The notes beneath the pieces are model-generated. The model was not told the DNA's origin. It made no database searches and saw nothing but the letters and a program-made list of their open reading frames with translations. From Betaproteobacteria bacterium HGW-Betaproteobacteria-11 (GTDB lineage: Bacteria; Pseudomonadota; Gammaproteobacteria; Burkholderiales; Rhodocyclaceae): a DNA stretch of 64,000 nt. Location: positions 1-64,000 of the forward strand of contig PHCV01000003.1 of NCBI GenBank assembly GCA_002842395.1. Direction: 5' to 3'. The translations under genes and the position numbers were made by a program. Below, one piece after another: positions 9,899-21,034 of this stretch (position 1 is its first letter; each line of letters starts with the position of its first letter).

Positions 9899-9910
9899 GA
9901 GTCATTCCTC

Positions 9911-12900
9911 CTAAATATTTGGCTGCACCTTCCTATGCCGCATCGCGGCAAAGTACAGCACGGGGATCACCACCAGCGTCAGCAGGGTGGACACGAAAAT
10001 GCCGAAAATCAGGGAGAGGGCAAGCCCGTTGAAAATCGGGTCGTCGAGAATGAACAGCGCCCCCAGGATGGCCGCCAGGCCGGTCAGCGCGATCGGCCTG
10101 GCGCGAATCGCCGCCGCCTGGATTACCGCCTCGGCGAAGTCGACGCCATGCGCCAGTTGGTGTTCGATGAAGTCAACCAGCAGGATCGAGTTGCGCACGA
10201 TGATCCCGGCCAGGGCGATCATGCCGATCATCGAGGTGGCGGTGAACTGGCTGCCTGCCAGGGCATGCCCCGGCATCACGCCGATGATGGTGAGCGGAAT
10301 CGGCGCCATGATGATCAGCGGCACCAGATAGCTCCTGAACTGCGCCACCAGCAGCAGATAAATCAGCACCAGGCCGACGGCATAGGCCGCGCCCATGTCG
10401 CGAAAGGTCTCGTAGGTCACCTGCCATTCGCCATCCCATTTCAACGCATATTGCGCGTACACATCCCGCGGCTGGCGGATGAAATACTCGCCCAGCGTGC
10501 CGCCCTGGGGCAGCTTCAGGTCCTTGAGCTTGCCGCGGATGTCGAACATGCCGTAAAGCGGTGAATCGAGCCTGCCGCCCATGTCGCCGACGACATAGAC
10601 CACCGGCAGCAGATCCTTGTGATAAATGGTTTTGTCGCGCCAGGTCGAGCGCGGTTCGACCAGTTCCGAAATCGACACCAGTTGTCCGCCATATTGCGGC
10701 AGGGCGCGCACCTTGAGCCGCAGCAGCTGGTCGATGCTGTTCTGCCGCTCGGCCGGCAGCACGATGCGCACCGGGATTTCGTATTTGGCCTCGCCATCGT
10801 GCATCGGCGTCACATCCTCGCCGGAGAGCCCCATGCGCACCGTCTCGACGATGTCTTTTTGCGTCACGCCCAGCTGCGCGGCCTTGGCCTGATTGACATG
10901 GAGGATGATCTTTTCCGCGTCTTCATCGACCGAATCATCGACGCCGACGATATCGGCCGCGCCCTCGAAAGCGGCACGCACCTGCCGGGCCACGGCGATC
11001 TGTCCGGCATAGTCGGGGCCATACACCTCGGCCACGATGGGTGAAAGCACGGGCGGGCCGGGCGGCACTTCCACCACCTTGACATTGCCACCGTATTTCT
11101 TGGCCACGGCCGTGACCCGCTCGCGGATCGCGGTGGCGATGGCATGACTCTGCCGGCTGCGCTGGTGCTTGTCCACCAGATTGACCTGGATATCGCCCAT
11201 CTCGGGATTGCTGCGCAGGTAATACTGGCGTACCAGGCCGTTGAAATTGATCGGGCTGGCGGTGCCGGCATAGGTCTGGTAATTGTTGACTTCCTCGACC
11301 TGGCTCAGCTCGGCCGAAATCTCGCGGAGTACGCGCGCCGTCTCTTCCAGCGGCGTGCCGGCGGGCATGTCGAGCACGATCTGGAACTCGCTCTTGTTGT
11401 CGAAGGGCAGCATTTTCAGCACCACGAGCTTCACCATGCCCAGCGAAACCGCCACGCTGATCGCCAGCAGCACGCCGATCCACAGTTTTCGCCGCGCCAC
11501 CCGTCCGCCCTGCTCATGCAGCAACGGCGTCATCAGGCGACGGAAGAAGCCGTCGAGCCGGGCGGCCAGTTTGTCGTCGCCATGCCCGCTGCCAGGCGCC
11601 GTCTGGCGCATCAGCCTGAGCGCCAGCCAGGGCGTGACGACGAAGGCGATGGCCAGCGAAATCGCCATGCCCATCGAGGCATTGATCGGAATCGGGCTCA
11701 TGTAGGGCCCCATCAATCCGCTGACGAAAGCCATCGGCAGCAGCGCGGCGATGACCGTCAGGGTGGCGAGAATGGTCGGCCCGCCCACCTCATCGACGGC
11801 GCCGGGGATGATCTCGGCCAGCGATTTTTCCGGATGCAGGAGATGCCAGCGGTGAATGTTCTCGACCACCACGATGGCATCATCGACCAGGATGCCGATC
11901 GAGAAAATCAGGGCGAACAGCGAAACGCGGTTCAGCGTAAAGCCCCAGGCCCAGGAAGCGAACAGCGTCGCCGCCAGGGTCAGTGTGACGGCTGCGCCGA
12001 CGATCACCGCTTCCCGCCGGCCCAGCGCGAACAGCACCAGAAGGACGACGAAGGCGGTTGCAAAAATCAGCTTGCCGATCAGCTTCCGCGCCTTGTCGGT
12101 CGCCGTCGCGCCGTAGTTGCGGGTCACGGTGAATTCGACGCCCTCCGGAATCACCGTGCCTTTCAGGCTTTCGGCGCGGGCGATGACGGCATCCGCGACA
12201 TCGGCGGCATTGACGCCGGGCTTTTTGGTCACGGCCAGCGTGACCGCCGGCGATTCGCCCTGCCTGTCGCCATACCAGACGTAGCGCGAAGGCTGATCCG
12301 GGCCATCGACGATCTGCGCCACGTCGGACATGTAGACGGGTTTGCGCGCATACACGCCGACGACCAGGTTTTTGACGTCGGTCGCCGACTGGATGTAGGT
12401 TCCCGTCTGCACCAGGATGTCGCGATTGCCGCTGACCAGGTTGCCCGCCGGCTGGGAAGCATTGGAGACCTGCAACGCCGCCTTGAGGTCCTGCGCCGCG
12501 ATGCCGTAGGCATTCATTCGCTCGGCGTCCATGGCCACGCGCAGCACATGGCCTGGACCGCCGATGGTCATGACGTCGCGGGTGCCGGCGATATGCTTGA
12601 GATCGATTTCGACCGTCCGCGCCACCTGCTGCATCTCGAAGGCCGATTTCGCCGGGTCGGCGCTGTGCAGCGTCAGGGCGACGATCGGCACATCGTCGAT
12701 GCCCTTGGGTTTGATGATCGGCTCGAGCACGCCCAGTTGCGGCCAGAGCCAGTCACGATTCGAATGGACAGTGTCGTAAAGCCGCACCAGTGCCTGGGTC
12801 TGATCCTGGCCGACCAGATACTGGACGGTGATGATGGCCATGCCCGGCCGGGAAACCGAATACACATGCTCGATGCCGGAAATCCGCGACAGCACCTGCT

Positions 12901-13126
12901 CCGCCGGGCGCGCCACCAGGGCCTCGACATCCCGTGCCGGCGCGCCCGGAAACGGGATGAAGACATTGGCCATGGTGACGTTGATCTGCGGTTCTTCCTC
13001 GCGCGGCGTGATCAGCGCCGCCATCACGCCGAGCAGTAGCGCGATCAGCGCGATCAGCGGCGTCAGCGAATTTTTCAGAAAGAAACCGGCGATGCGACCC
13101 GAAATGCCCACGGTGACCTCGATCAA
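9911..13126 (-). CDS. RND efflux permease (AcrB/MexB-like superfamily)
   Basis: 1071 residues with the RND layout: an N-terminal helix, a large periplasmic loop, a helix block with GILVDDAIVVVENIHRW, a second periplasmic loop and a second helix block. The adjacent Asp pair in TM4 is the drug/general type, not the heavy-metal DFG...DGA type seen in the czcA gene of this window. It would export a compound with the adaptor gene upstream and an outer-membrane channel encoded elsewhere. The start is uncertain: TTG at 13126 opens the frame, but GTG at 13114 has GAGG five bases upstream and may be real. It sits between sqr and the DUF2892 gene, so the substrate may be linked to sulfide or persulfide stress (inference). 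Confidence 0.88.
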   Translation of the reverse strand: MIEVTVGISGRIAGFFLKNSLTPLIALIALLLGVMAALITPREEEPQINVTMANVFIPFPGAPARDVEALVARPAEQVLSRISGIEHVYSVSRPGMAIITVQYLVGQDQTQALVRLYDTVHSNRDWLWPQLGVLEPIIKPKGIDDVPIVALTLHSADPAKSAFEMQQVARTVEIDLKHIAGTRDVMTIGGPGHVLRVAMDAERMNAYGIAAQDLKAALQVSNASQPAGNLVSGNRDILVQTGTYIQSATDVKNLVVGVYARKPVYMSDVAQIVDGPDQPSRYVWYGDRQGESPAVTLAVTKKPGVNAADVADAVIARAESLKGTVIPEGVEFTVTRNYGATATDKARKLIGKLIFATAFVVLLVLFALGRREAVIVGAAVTLTLAATLFASWAWGFTLNRVSLFALIFSIGILVDDAIVVVENIHRWHLLHPEKSLAEIIPGAVDEVGGPTILATLTVIAALLPMAFVSGLMGPYMSPIPINASMGMAISLAIAFVVTPWLALRLMRQTAPGSGHGDDKLAARLDGFFRRLMTPLLHEQGGRVARRKLWIGVLLAISVAVSLGMVKLVVLKMLPFDNKSEFQIVLDMPAGTPLEETARVLREISAELSQVEEVNNYQTYAGTASPINFNGLVRQYYLRSNPEMGDIQVNLVDKHQRSRQSHAIATAIRERVTAVAKKYGGNVKVVEVPPGPPVLSPIVAEVYGPDYAGQIAVARQVRAAFEGAADIVGVDDSVDEDAEKIILHVNQAKAAQLGVTQKDIVETVRMGLSGEDVTPMHDGEAKYEIPVRIVLPAERQNSIDQLLRLKVRALPQYGGQLVSISELVEPRSTWRDKTIYHKDLLPVVYVVGDMGGRLDSPLYGMFDIRGKLKDLKLPQGGTLGEYFIRQPRDVYAQYALKWDGEWQVTYETFRDMGAAYAVGLVLIYLLLVAQFRSYLVPLIIMAPIPLTIIGVMPGHALAGSQFTATSMIGMIALAGIIVRNSILLVDFIEHQLAHGVDFAEAVIQAAAIRARPIALTGLAAILGALFILDDPIFNGLALSLIFGIFVSTLLTLVVIPVLYFAAMRHRKVQPNI

Positions 13127-13142
13127 GAACTACTCGAAAAAC

Positions 13143-13174
13143 ATCGCCCCGGCGGCAAGGCCGGCCGGGGCGAT
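13143..13174 (-). terminator. Intrinsic terminator or attenuator between sqr and the RND gene
   Basis: Perfect 11-bp stem (13143-13153 pairing with 13164-13174) rich in GC with a 10-base loop, followed on the minus strand by GTTTTTC. It lies after the sqr stop and just before the RND start, so it could lower pump expression relative to sqr. Confidence 0.7.
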
Positions 13175-13192
13175 CTCGTAGCGGCTGCGCGG

Positions 13193-14467
13193 TTACTTGT
13201 CCTTCAGCTTCATGATGCCGAGCGCATTCATCACCATCTTCTCGAAGACCGGCTCCACGGTACCCTTCTTCATCTTGCGCATGAAATATTTCTCGAACGC
13301 GACCTTGGCCAGATGCACCCACTTGCCTTCCGAAAACCAGTTCACGTTGCGCGGCGGAATCTGCGGCAAGGCCACGAAGACCACCCCGGTGTCGCCGAAG
13401 TCGGCCAGGCAGACCGCGTTCCAGGTCGCCTTGTGCGAAGGCTGCTTGCCGTCGAGTTCCTCGCGGATGTTGTGCGCCGTGGCGGTCACCATCGACTCGA
13501 TCATGTAGCCGGTCTTCGGCGCGCCGGTCGGCACCGGGGTAACTTCCACCGGTGGAATCGCGACGCAGACGCCGACCGAATAGATGTTCTTGAATTTCGG
13601 GTTGCGCTGATGCTCGTCGATCAGGATGAAGCCACGCGGATTGACCAGTCCCTCGATGCCGATCACCGCATCGATGCCCTTGAATGCCGGCAGCATCATC
13701 GAGTACTTGAAATCGAGGACATGTTCCTTCTTCGGCGTACCGTCGTCGTTGTGCTCGGTGACGTGCATCTTGCCGGCCTCGACCTTGGTGGTCTTGGCAT
13801 TGCAGATCCACTTGATGTGGCGCTCGCGCATCGCCGATTCCAGCAGCCCCTTGGAATCCCCCACGCCGCCGAGGCCGAGATGCCCGACATAGGGCTCGGC
13901 GGTGACGAAGGTCATCGGCACCTTGTCGCGGATCTTGCGTTTGCGCAGGTCGGTGTCCATGATGAAGGCGAACTCATAGGCCGGGCCATAGCAGGACGCC
14001 ATCTGCACCGCGCCGACCACCACCGGCCCCGGCGCCTTGACGAACTCCTGCCAGCCCTTTTCCGCGCTCACCGCGTGGTCGACGTGGCAGATCGAATGGG
14101 TATGCCCGTTGGGACCGAGGCCCTCGACTTCCTCGAACGCCAGCCGGGGGCCGGTGGCGATCACCAGGTAGTCGTAATCGACGCTGCGGCCGTCATCCAG
14201 CTCGATCTGGTTTTTATCCGGGTGCACCCGCTTGGCGCCGACCGGAATGAAGTCGATGCCTTTCTTGGCCAGCAGCGGGCCGATCTCGAGTTCGATGTCG
14301 TCGCGGGTACGCCAGTCCACCGCCACCCAGGGGTTGGACGGCACGAAATGGAATTTTGGATTGTTGGAGATGACGGTGACCTTGTCGCCGCCGCGCACCA
14401 GTTCCTGCATTTCATACGCCATCGGCATGCCGCCGATACCGGCGCCGAGAATTACGATGTGAGCCAT
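13193..14467 (-). CDS. sqr: Sulfide:quinone oxidoreductase, type I (Acidithiobacillus-like)
   Basis: 424 residues from ATG 14467, which follows AGGAGGAG; an upstream in-frame ATG lacks a ribosome site. This membrane-associated flavoprotein oxidises sulfide to polysulfide or persulfide and passes electrons to quinone. The FAD-binding GAGIGGMPMAYEM opens the protein and DYLVIATGPRL follows. All three redox cysteines of the Acidithiobacillus ferrooxidans enzyme have counterparts: Cys127 (SICHVDHA), Cys159 (ASCYGPAYE) and Cys353 (NAVCLADFGD). VPTGAPKTGYMIESM and the C-terminal WVHLAKVAFEKYFMRKMK segment, expected to bind the membrane, are also present. This supports a true SQR rather than a flavocytochrome c relative. 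Confidence 0.92.
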   Translation of the reverse strand: MAHIVILGAGIGGMPMAYEMQELVRGGDKVTVISNNPKFHFVPSNPWVAVDWRTRDDIELEIGPLLAKKGIDFIPVGAKRVHPDKNQIELDDGRSVDYDYLVIATGPRLAFEEVEGLGPNGHTHSICHVDHAVSAEKGWQEFVKAPGPVVVGAVQMASCYGPAYEFAFIMDTDLRKRKIRDKVPMTFVTAEPYVGHLGLGGVGDSKGLLESAMRERHIKWICNAKTTKVEAGKMHVTEHNDDGTPKKEHVLDFKYSMMLPAFKGIDAVIGIEGLVNPRGFILIDEHQRNPKFKNIYSVGVCVAIPPVEVTPVPTGAPKTGYMIESMVTATAHNIREELDGKQPSHKATWNAVCLADFGDTGVVFVALPQIPPRNVNWFSEGKWVHLAKVAFEKYFMRKMKKGTVEPVFEKMVMNALGIMKLKDK

Positions 14468-14590
14468 GATCGAATACTCCTCCTGTTGTGGTTTACCAAC
14501 ACCCGCTTCAACGCCAATCGAACGGCTTGCCCATGCCATTCATCCTGTAGCCGATGCCCGGCACAAATTCATCGACCCCTGTCTCCAGAC

Positions 14591-15634
14591 TCAGGGCGCG
14601 GCGGGCGTCTTGAGTTCGATGCCGCTACGCACCGGCTCCAGACTGACCCGTTCGCCCGCATTGAGTCCCGCCAGAACCTCGATTTCCCCACCGGCTACCC
14701 GCTCGCCCAGGCGAACCTGGCGCAAACGGGCCCGGCCCTTCGCATCCAGCACATAGACCGCCGTGATTTCGCCACGGCGCAGGATTGCCGCCGGCGGCAA
14801 GGTCAGCTTGCGTCCCTTGCCGGTGACGAAATGCGCCCGCGCCGCCATGCCCGGCGTCACCCCTTCGGCATTCTCCGGCAGATAGAGACGCACGGTGGCG
14901 GCATGGCTGCGGACATCGACCGTCGGCAATACTTCGATCCGCGTGGCATCGATCCAGCGGCCGCTCTCGGGAAATTCGACGCGCGCGCTGCGGCTCTTGC
15001 GCACGGCTTCCAGCGCGTATTGGGGAATCGTGGCGATCACGCGCAGGCTTTTCGGATCGAATACCGTCGCCAGCGGACGGCCGGGCGAGGCCATCTCGCC
15101 AAGTTCGACCAACCGCTGCGCGACCAGGCCGGAGATCGGCGCCGTCACCGCCGCGTGGGAGAGCGTGGCGCCGGCCGCGCCCGCGGAGCCCTGAGCCGAC
15201 TTCCAGGCCGCCGCCGCCTGATCGAGCGCGGCCTGGCTGATGAACTTGCGCGCATGCAGACTCTGCGCCCGCTCATAGGCAGCACGCGCCTGCACCAGCG
15301 CCGCCCGTGCCGCCGCATCGGAGCCCGCCGCTTCCCGGGCATCGAGTCGCATCATTATCTCGCCGACCTTGACCCGTTGTCCGGCATCGACCCGCATGTC
15401 GACGACACGACCGCTGATCTGCGCCGCCACCGTGGCCTGACGCACCGCTTCGACGATCGCCTCGACCGGCAGCGTCAGCTCCGTTTCCTTTGCCGCCACT
15501 ACCACGCTCGCCACCGTCGCGGGCGGATCGGCCGCCCATGCCAGAGGCATTGAGAAAAAAGCAGCCACCAGAATCCATCCGGTGGCGACACGAAGACCCG
15601 CTTTCGGGTCGGGGGAAAATAGGACAAACTTCAT
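14591..15634 (-). CDS. RND efflux periplasmic adaptor (membrane fusion protein)
   Basis: 347 residues. A signal peptide (about 1-35, ending LAWAADPP) leads into the HlyD/AcrA layout: VEAIVEAVRQATVAAQISGRVVDM (barrel-sandwich half), GQRVKVGEIMMRLD, an alanine-rich coiled-coil hairpin (about 95-140), TAPISGLVAQRLVELGEMASPG (second lipoyl half), then a beta-barrel. It should bridge the RND permease at 9.9-13.1 kb to an outer-membrane channel. The gene order cbiX, adaptor, sqr, permease, DUF2892 on one strand suggests a single functional unit. A 123-base gap without genes separates it from sqr. Confidence 0.88.
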   Translation of the reverse strand: MKFVLFSPDPKAGLRVATGWILVAAFFSMPLAWAADPPATVASVVVAAKETELTLPVEAIVEAVRQATVAAQISGRVVDMRVDAGQRVKVGEIMMRLDAREAAGSDAAARAALVQARAAYERAQSLHARKFISQAALDQAAAAWKSAQGSAGAAGATLSHAAVTAPISGLVAQRLVELGEMASPGRPLATVFDPKSLRVIATIPQYALEAVRKSRSARVEFPESGRWIDATRIEVLPTVDVRSHAATVRLYLPENAEGVTPGMAARAHFVTGKGRKLTLPPAAILRRGEITAVYVLDAKGRARLRQVRLGERVAGGEIEVLAGLNAGERVSLEPVRSGIELKTPAAP

Positions 15635-15671
15635 GATTATAATTTTATACTTATATTTAAAATGAAATCAA
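15635..15671 (-). promoter_or_regulatory. AT-rich promoter/operator region of the sulfide-linked cluster
   Basis: The 41 bases between cbiX and the adaptor gene are almost all A/T in a GC-rich genome. On the minus strand TATAAT ends one base before the ATG, and the + strand shows the dyad TATAATTTTATA. AT-rich dyads are typical operators of ArsR-family persulfide sensors (BigR/SqrR), but no such regulator gene is in the window, so this link is an inference. Confidence 0.45.
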
Positions 15672-15675
15672 GTTC

Positions 15676-16059
15676 TCAGCTCCGGCCGGATTCACTCATC
15701 CCTTGTCCCAGCGCATAGTCCGCCATCGCCTGCAGCACCATGGCGGCCTCGCCGACCGGTGCCGCCAGCGTGATCATAACGCCCGGATGCCGCGTCATGG
15801 CCTGCGCCACGAGGTGCGGCAGATCCTGTTTGACATGCCCGCCGGCGGCGATGAAGACCGGCACCACCACAATTTCGTCCGCCCCTTGCCGCACCAGGGA
15901 ATCGATCGCCTCAGCGAAGCTCGGCTGCATCAGTTCGAGGAAGGCGCATTCGATGCATGCTGCCGGATCGCTCGCCAGCACGCGCTCGCGGATATGCAAA
16001 AAAGGCTCCGCCCAGGCTGGATCGCGCGCGCCATGACCGAATAGCAGGATGCCCCTCAT
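15676..16059 (-). CDS. cbiX: Sirohydrochlorin chelatase, CbiX/SirB family, single domain
   Basis: 127 residues from ATG 16059 (GAGGG six bases upstream); the longer in-frame start has no ribosome site. Short chelatases of this class insert Co2+ or Fe2+ into sirohydrochlorin for cobalamin or siroheme. The N-terminal GILLFGHGARDP holds the metal-binding His, and VVPVFIAAGGHVKQDLPHLV holds the second conserved His. At this length it would act as a homodimer, like archaeal CbiXS. Siroheme is needed for sulfite reduction, which may explain the location near sqr, but the metal cannot be told from sequence. Confidence 0.88.
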   Translation of the reverse strand: MRGILLFGHGARDPAWAEPFLHIRERVLASDPAACIECAFLELMQPSFAEAIDSLVRQGADEIVVVPVFIAAGGHVKQDLPHLVAQAMTRHPGVMITLAAPVGEAAMVLQAMADYALGQGMSESGRS

Positions 16060-16164
16060 CGATGCCCTCACTCCACGCCTCGCGTCATTCGAGCTTGCAT
16101 TGTAGTGCGTGGAAGCGCTGCGGCAACACTCAGGCACACTTGGGCACACTCGGGCAGGAAGGTG

Positions 16165-16516
16165 GGAAGTCCGCCGATAAGCCGGGTTCTGTCGTGGGCA
16201 GCCATTCCTCTGCGACCGCTGTTGCCAGCGGCCTCTAGCAGCCTACCCGGGAGCGGCGCGGGCCACGCCATCGCTCCCCTATTTGGCCTTGCCCCGGATG
16301 GGGTTTGCCATGCCGTCCGTGTCACCACGTCCGCGGTGGGCCCTTACCCCACCATTTCACCCTTACCTGATCTCCTTGCGGAGCCATCGGCGGTATGTTT
16401 TCTGTTGCACTTTCCGTCACCTCGCGGTGCCCGGCTGTTAGCCGGCATCCTGCCCTGCGGGGCCCGGACTTTCCTCCATGAGCTTGCGCTCACAGCGGCT
16501 GCCTGGCGAACTTCCC
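16165..16516 (-). ncRNA. rnpB: RNase P RNA (bacterial type A)
   Basis: The minus strand reads as the catalytic RNA of RNase P, which trims tRNA 5' ends. Near the 5' end GAGGAAAGTCCGGGC (complement of 16463-16477) gives one half of the P4 core. Downstream come CCGCCGATGG, GATCAGGTAAGGGTGAAA and GGCCAAATAGGGG. Near the 3' end ACAGAACCCGGCTTATCGG (complement of 16174-16192) gives the other P4 half. Ends are approximate: the 5' end is inferred from a -10 box and the 3' end from family length. Confidence 0.95.
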
Positions 16517-16522
16517 GCGCAC

Positions 16523-16528
16523 ATTGTA
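16523..16528 (-). promoter_or_regulatory. Probable -10 box of rnpB
   Basis: TACAAT on the minus strand lies about seven bases before the inferred 5' end of rnpB. No good -35 match is seen 17 bases further upstream. Confidence 0.5.
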
Positions 16529-16555
16529 CGCGCCGCGAGGCTGTATCCCCTCTAA

Positions 16556-16580
16556 AAACTCGGCGCTGGCAATACGGTGA
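16556..16580 (+). repeat. Dispersed 25-bp repeat, variant copy in the rnpB-pyrC spacer
   Basis: 21 of 25 positions match the consensus. The copy has the variant opening AAACTCGGCGCTGG shared with copies at 21.0, 31.9 and 33.9 kb. It lies in non-coding DNA directly upstream of the rnpB promoter. Confidence 0.7.
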
Positions 16581-16608
16581 GAATACAGAATACGGCGGCG
16601 CGCGGGGC

Positions 16609-17655
16609 TCAAACCGTCTCGCACAAGCGCCAGTCCAGCGCTTCGCCGGCGAACAGCGGCACCAGCGTATCGCCATCGCCGTACGGCAGGCTGGCCGGTA
16701 CCGACTGCGGCGACTTGACCAGGGTAATGCTTCCGGCATTGCGCGGCAAACCATAGAAACGCGCGCCATGCTCGCTGGCGAAGGCATCGAGTCGATCCAG
16801 CGCACCCGCCTGCTCGAAGGCTGCGGCATACAGTTCGAGCGCCGCATGCGCGGTGTAGCAGCCGGCGCAGCCGCAGGCCGCCTCCTTGGCGCTTTTGCCA
16901 TGCGGCGCGGAATCGGTGCCGAGAAAGAACTTCGGATTGCCCGAGGTCGCCGCAGCGAGCAGCGCCTGCCGGTGATACTCGCGCTTGAGCAGCGGCAGGC
17001 AGTAGTGATGCGGGCGCAGGCCAGCGGCGAACAGCGCATTGCGGTTGAGCAGCAGATGATGCGCGGTGATCGTCGCCGCCACATTCACCTCGGCCGCGCG
17101 CACGAACTCCACGCCCTCGGCCGTGGTCACATGCTCCAGCACCACCTTCAACGCCGGAAAGTCGCGCAGCAGGGGGTCGAGCACCCGTTCGATGAACACC
17201 GCCTCACGATCGAAGACATCGACCGCCGCATCGGTCACCTCGCCATGCACGAGGAGCGGCAGGCCAAGCTGTTCCATGCGCGCCAGCGTGGCCGCGCAGC
17301 GTGCCAGATCGGTCACGCCCGAGTCGGAATTGGTCGTCGCCCCGGCCGGATAGAGTTTGACCGCATACACGAAACCGCTGGCCACCGCGGCATCGATCTC
17401 CCTGGGCGGCGTGCCGTCGGTCAGGTACAACGTCAGCAAAGGCTCGAAGCCCGCTCCCGCCGGCAAGGCGGCGAGGATACGCTGGCGATAGGCCGCCGCC
17501 AGGGCCACCGTGGTCACCGGCGGTTTCAGGTTGGGCATGACGATGGCACGGGCAAAGCGCCGTGCGGTATCCGGCAGCACGGCGGCGAGCGCCGCGCCAT
17601 CGCGCAGGTGCAGATGAAAATCGTCGGGGCGGGTAAGGATCAACGTCGTTGGCAT
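16609..17655 (-). CDS. pyrC: Dihydroorotase, PyrC type
   Basis: 348 residues from ATG 17655 (AGGAAA upstream); an ATG at 17673 lacks a ribosome site. It cyclises carbamoyl aspartate to dihydroorotate in pyrimidine synthesis. The type II PyrC family is shown by [10 protein letters not shown] (zinc ligands His14 and His16), [24 protein letters not shown] (the Lys that is carbamylated to bridge the two zincs), [21 protein letters not shown], and [14 protein letters not shown] (catalytic Asp). Length is as expected. Its start abuts the rsmI stop, so it lies downstream of rsmI on the same strand. Confidence 0.95.
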   Translation of the reverse strand: MPTTLILTRPDDFHLHLRDGAALAAVLPDTARRFARAIVMPNLKPPVTTVALAAAYRQRILAALPAGAGFEPLLTLYLTDGTPPREIDAAVASGFVYAVKLYPAGATTNSDSGVTDLARCAATLARMEQLGLPLLVHGEVTDAAVDVFDREAVFIERVLDPLLRDFPALKVVLEHVTTAEGVEFVRAAEVNVAATITAHHLLLNRNALFAAGLRPHHYCLPLLKREYHRQALLAAATSGNPKFFLGTDSAPHGKSAKEAACGCAGCYTAHAALELYAAAFEQAGALDRLDAFASEHGARFYGLPRNAGSITLVKSPQSVPASLPYGDGDTLVPLFAGEALDWRLCETV

Positions 17656-17672
17656 GGGACAAGTTTCCTGCA

Positions 17673-18527
17673 TCAGGTTTTCAGTTCGAGCGCCCGCGCG
17701 TACAGCGCATTCTTCGCCTGGCCGGTAATCGCCGCCGCCAGTTGGGCGGCTTGTTTTACCGGCAGTTCAGCCAGCAGCAGTCCCAGCACGCGCTCGGTTT
17801 CTCGATCGAGCCCTTGCCGCGGCGGCGGCGGCCAGACGATGAGGACGAATTCGCCGCGTTGCCGGTCGGGGTCGGCCTCAAGCCAGGCCACAGCCTCGGC
17901 CAGCGGCAGGCGCACGATCTGCTCGAACAGCTTGGTCAGTTCGCGGGCGATCACGATCTCGCGCTCCGGTTCGAGTCGTGCCGCAAGATCGGCGATGGTT
18001 TCCAGCACCCGGTGCGGCGCTTCGTAAAACACCAGCGCGGCCTCGATACCGGCCAGATGCTCGATCGCCGTGCCACGAGCGCCGACTTTTGCCGGCAGGA
18101 AACCGACGAAGAGGAAGCGTCCATCCTCCAGCCCGGCGGCGGAGAGCGCGGTAGCCGCGGCATTGGCGCCCGGCAGCGGGATCACCGGGAAGCCGGCCGC
18201 GCGCACCGCGGCCACGGCCTTCGCGCCGGGATCGGAGATGCCGGGCGTGCCGGCATCGGAAATCAGGGCAATGCGCTTGCCCTCGCCGAGCAGACGGACA
18301 AGCTTGGCCGCCGCCTCGTTTTCATTGTGCTGGTGCAACGCCAGGGTCGGCACGCGGATGCCATGATGGTCGAGCAAATGCCGCGCATGGCGGGTGTCTT
18401 CGCAGGCGATGCCATCGGCCGCGCGCAATACCTCGAGCGCACGCAAGGTGATATCGCCCAGGTTTCCGATCGGGGTGGCGACGACATACAATGCCGGCGC
18501 TATGGAGTTTTCATTCATCCTTGTCAT
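17673..18527 (-). CDS. rsmI: 16S rRNA (cytidine1402-2'-O)-methyltransferase
   Basis: 284 residues. RsmI uses SAM to methylate C1402 in the decoding centre of 16S rRNA. The tetrapyrrole-methylase fold is shown by [66 protein letters not shown] and [12 protein letters not shown] second start at 18518 (MNENSIAP) is possible. It is divergent from yraN with 11 bases between starts, the usual betaproteobacterial arrangement. Confidence 0.95.
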   Translation of the reverse strand: MTRMNENSIAPALYVVATPIGNLGDITLRALEVLRAADGIACEDTRHARHLLDHHGIRVPTLALHQHNENEAAAKLVRLLGEGKRIALISDAGTPGISDPGAKAVAAVRAAGFPVIPLPGANAAATALSAAGLEDGRFLFVGFLPAKVGARGTAIEHLAGIEAALVFYEAPHRVLETIADLAARLEPEREIVIARELTKLFEQIVRLPLAEAVAWLEADPDRQRGEFVLIVWPPPPRQGLDRETERVLGLLLAELPVKQAAQLAAAITGQAKNALYARALELKT

Positions 18528-18538
18528 TCTATGACGAT

Positions 18539-18869
18539 ATGACGAGCCGTCAGCAGAAAGGCCAAGCCGGCGAAGATGCGGCGGCCGCCCATCTCGCGCG
18601 CCATGGGCTCAGGCTTGTCGAGCGTAACTTCCGCGTGCGCGGGGGCGAGATCGACCTGATCTGCCAGGATGGCCCGCTCACGGTTTTCGTCGAGGTTCGC
18701 CTGCGCACGTCTTCCGGTTTCGGCGGCGCCGCGGCCAGCATCACCGCCGCCAAACAAGGCCGCCTGATCCTCGCCGCGCGGCACTGGCTGGCGCGTTCCG
18801 GTCACGGGGAATCGCCCTGCCGCTTCGACTGCGTGCTGATCGACGGGGAACAACTCACCTGGCTGCGCG

Positions 18870-18886
<17 letters not shown>
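18539..18886 (+). CDS. yraN: YraN family (UPF0102) nuclease-fold protein
   Basis: 115 residues from ATG 18539 (MTSRQQKGQAGEDAA). The UPF0102 core is visible: GQAGEDAAAAHLARHGLRLVERNFR, GGEIDLICQDG and VFVEVRLRTSSGFGGA, a restriction-endonuclease-like arrangement of Glu, Asp and Glu-X-Arg (commonly Glu-X-Lys). The cellular role is not established. The block yraN, SIS protein, BON lipoprotein matches the E. coli yraN-diaA-yraP order. Confidence 0.9.
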
Positions 18887-20525
<1,639 letters not shown>

Positions 20526-20532
20526 TCACGCA

Positions 20533-21024
20533 ATGGCGCTCGTCCCACCGCCGGCGTTCGAGGCCAGGATCGTCGCGCCCGAGGCGCTCGCGGCGAGCGT
20601 TGCCCGGCTGCCACGGCCGCTGGTGTTCACCAACGGCTGCTTCGACATCCTCCATCGCGGCCACGTCACTTATCTCGCCCAGGCCCGCGCACTCGGCGCC
20701 AGCCTCGTCGTGGCGGTCAATTCCGACGCCTCGGTCAGGCGCCTGGGCAAGGGCGAGGAGCGGCCGGTCAATACGCTCGCGGACCGCATGGCGCTGCTTG
20801 CCGCGCTGGAAGCGGTCTCGCTGGTCACCTGGTTCGAGGAAGACACGCCGCTGGCCCGCATCCTCGACTGCCGCCCGGACGTGCTGGTCAAGGGCGGCGA
20901 CTGGCCGGTGGAAAAAATTGTCGGCCATGCCGAAGTCAGCGGCTGGGGCGGCCGGATCGCCTCGATCCCCTTCCTGCACCAGACCTCGACCACCACCCTG
21001 CTGGAAAAAATCCGCCGGCTGTAA
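20533..21024 (+). CDS. hldC: D-glycero-beta-D-manno-heptose 1-phosphate adenylyltransferase
   Basis: 163 residues from ATG 20533. Only the nucleotidyltransferase half of E. coli HldE is present, as usual in betaproteobacteria. It adds AMP to heptose 1-phosphate for ADP-heptose and LPS core synthesis. Motifs are [20 protein letters not shown] (HxGH nucleotide-binding), [35 protein letters not shown] and a C-terminal [13 protein letters not shown]. It is also called rfaE2. It follows dolP by seven bases. Confidence 0.93.
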   Translation: MALVPPPAFEARIVAPEALAASVARLPRPLVFTNGCFDILHRGHVTYLAQARALGASLVVAVNSDASVRRLGKGEERPVNTLADRMALLAALEAVSLVTWFEEDTPLARILDCRPDVLVKGGDWPVEKIVGHAEVSGWGGRIASIPFLHQTSTTTLLEKIRRL

Positions 21025-21034
21025 ACCACTGCAG

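Noticed and set aside
16120..16158. Tandem CACACT-type 10-base units next to the rnpB 3' end
   Set aside because: Only about three imperfect units, too few to call a repeat array; possibly part of a terminator region, but no stem was found.
16105..18027. A long open frame on the + strand across rnpB, pyrC and rsmI
   Set aside because: It is a shadow of high GC on the strand opposite three real genes and shows Arg/Gly-rich low-complexity sequence.
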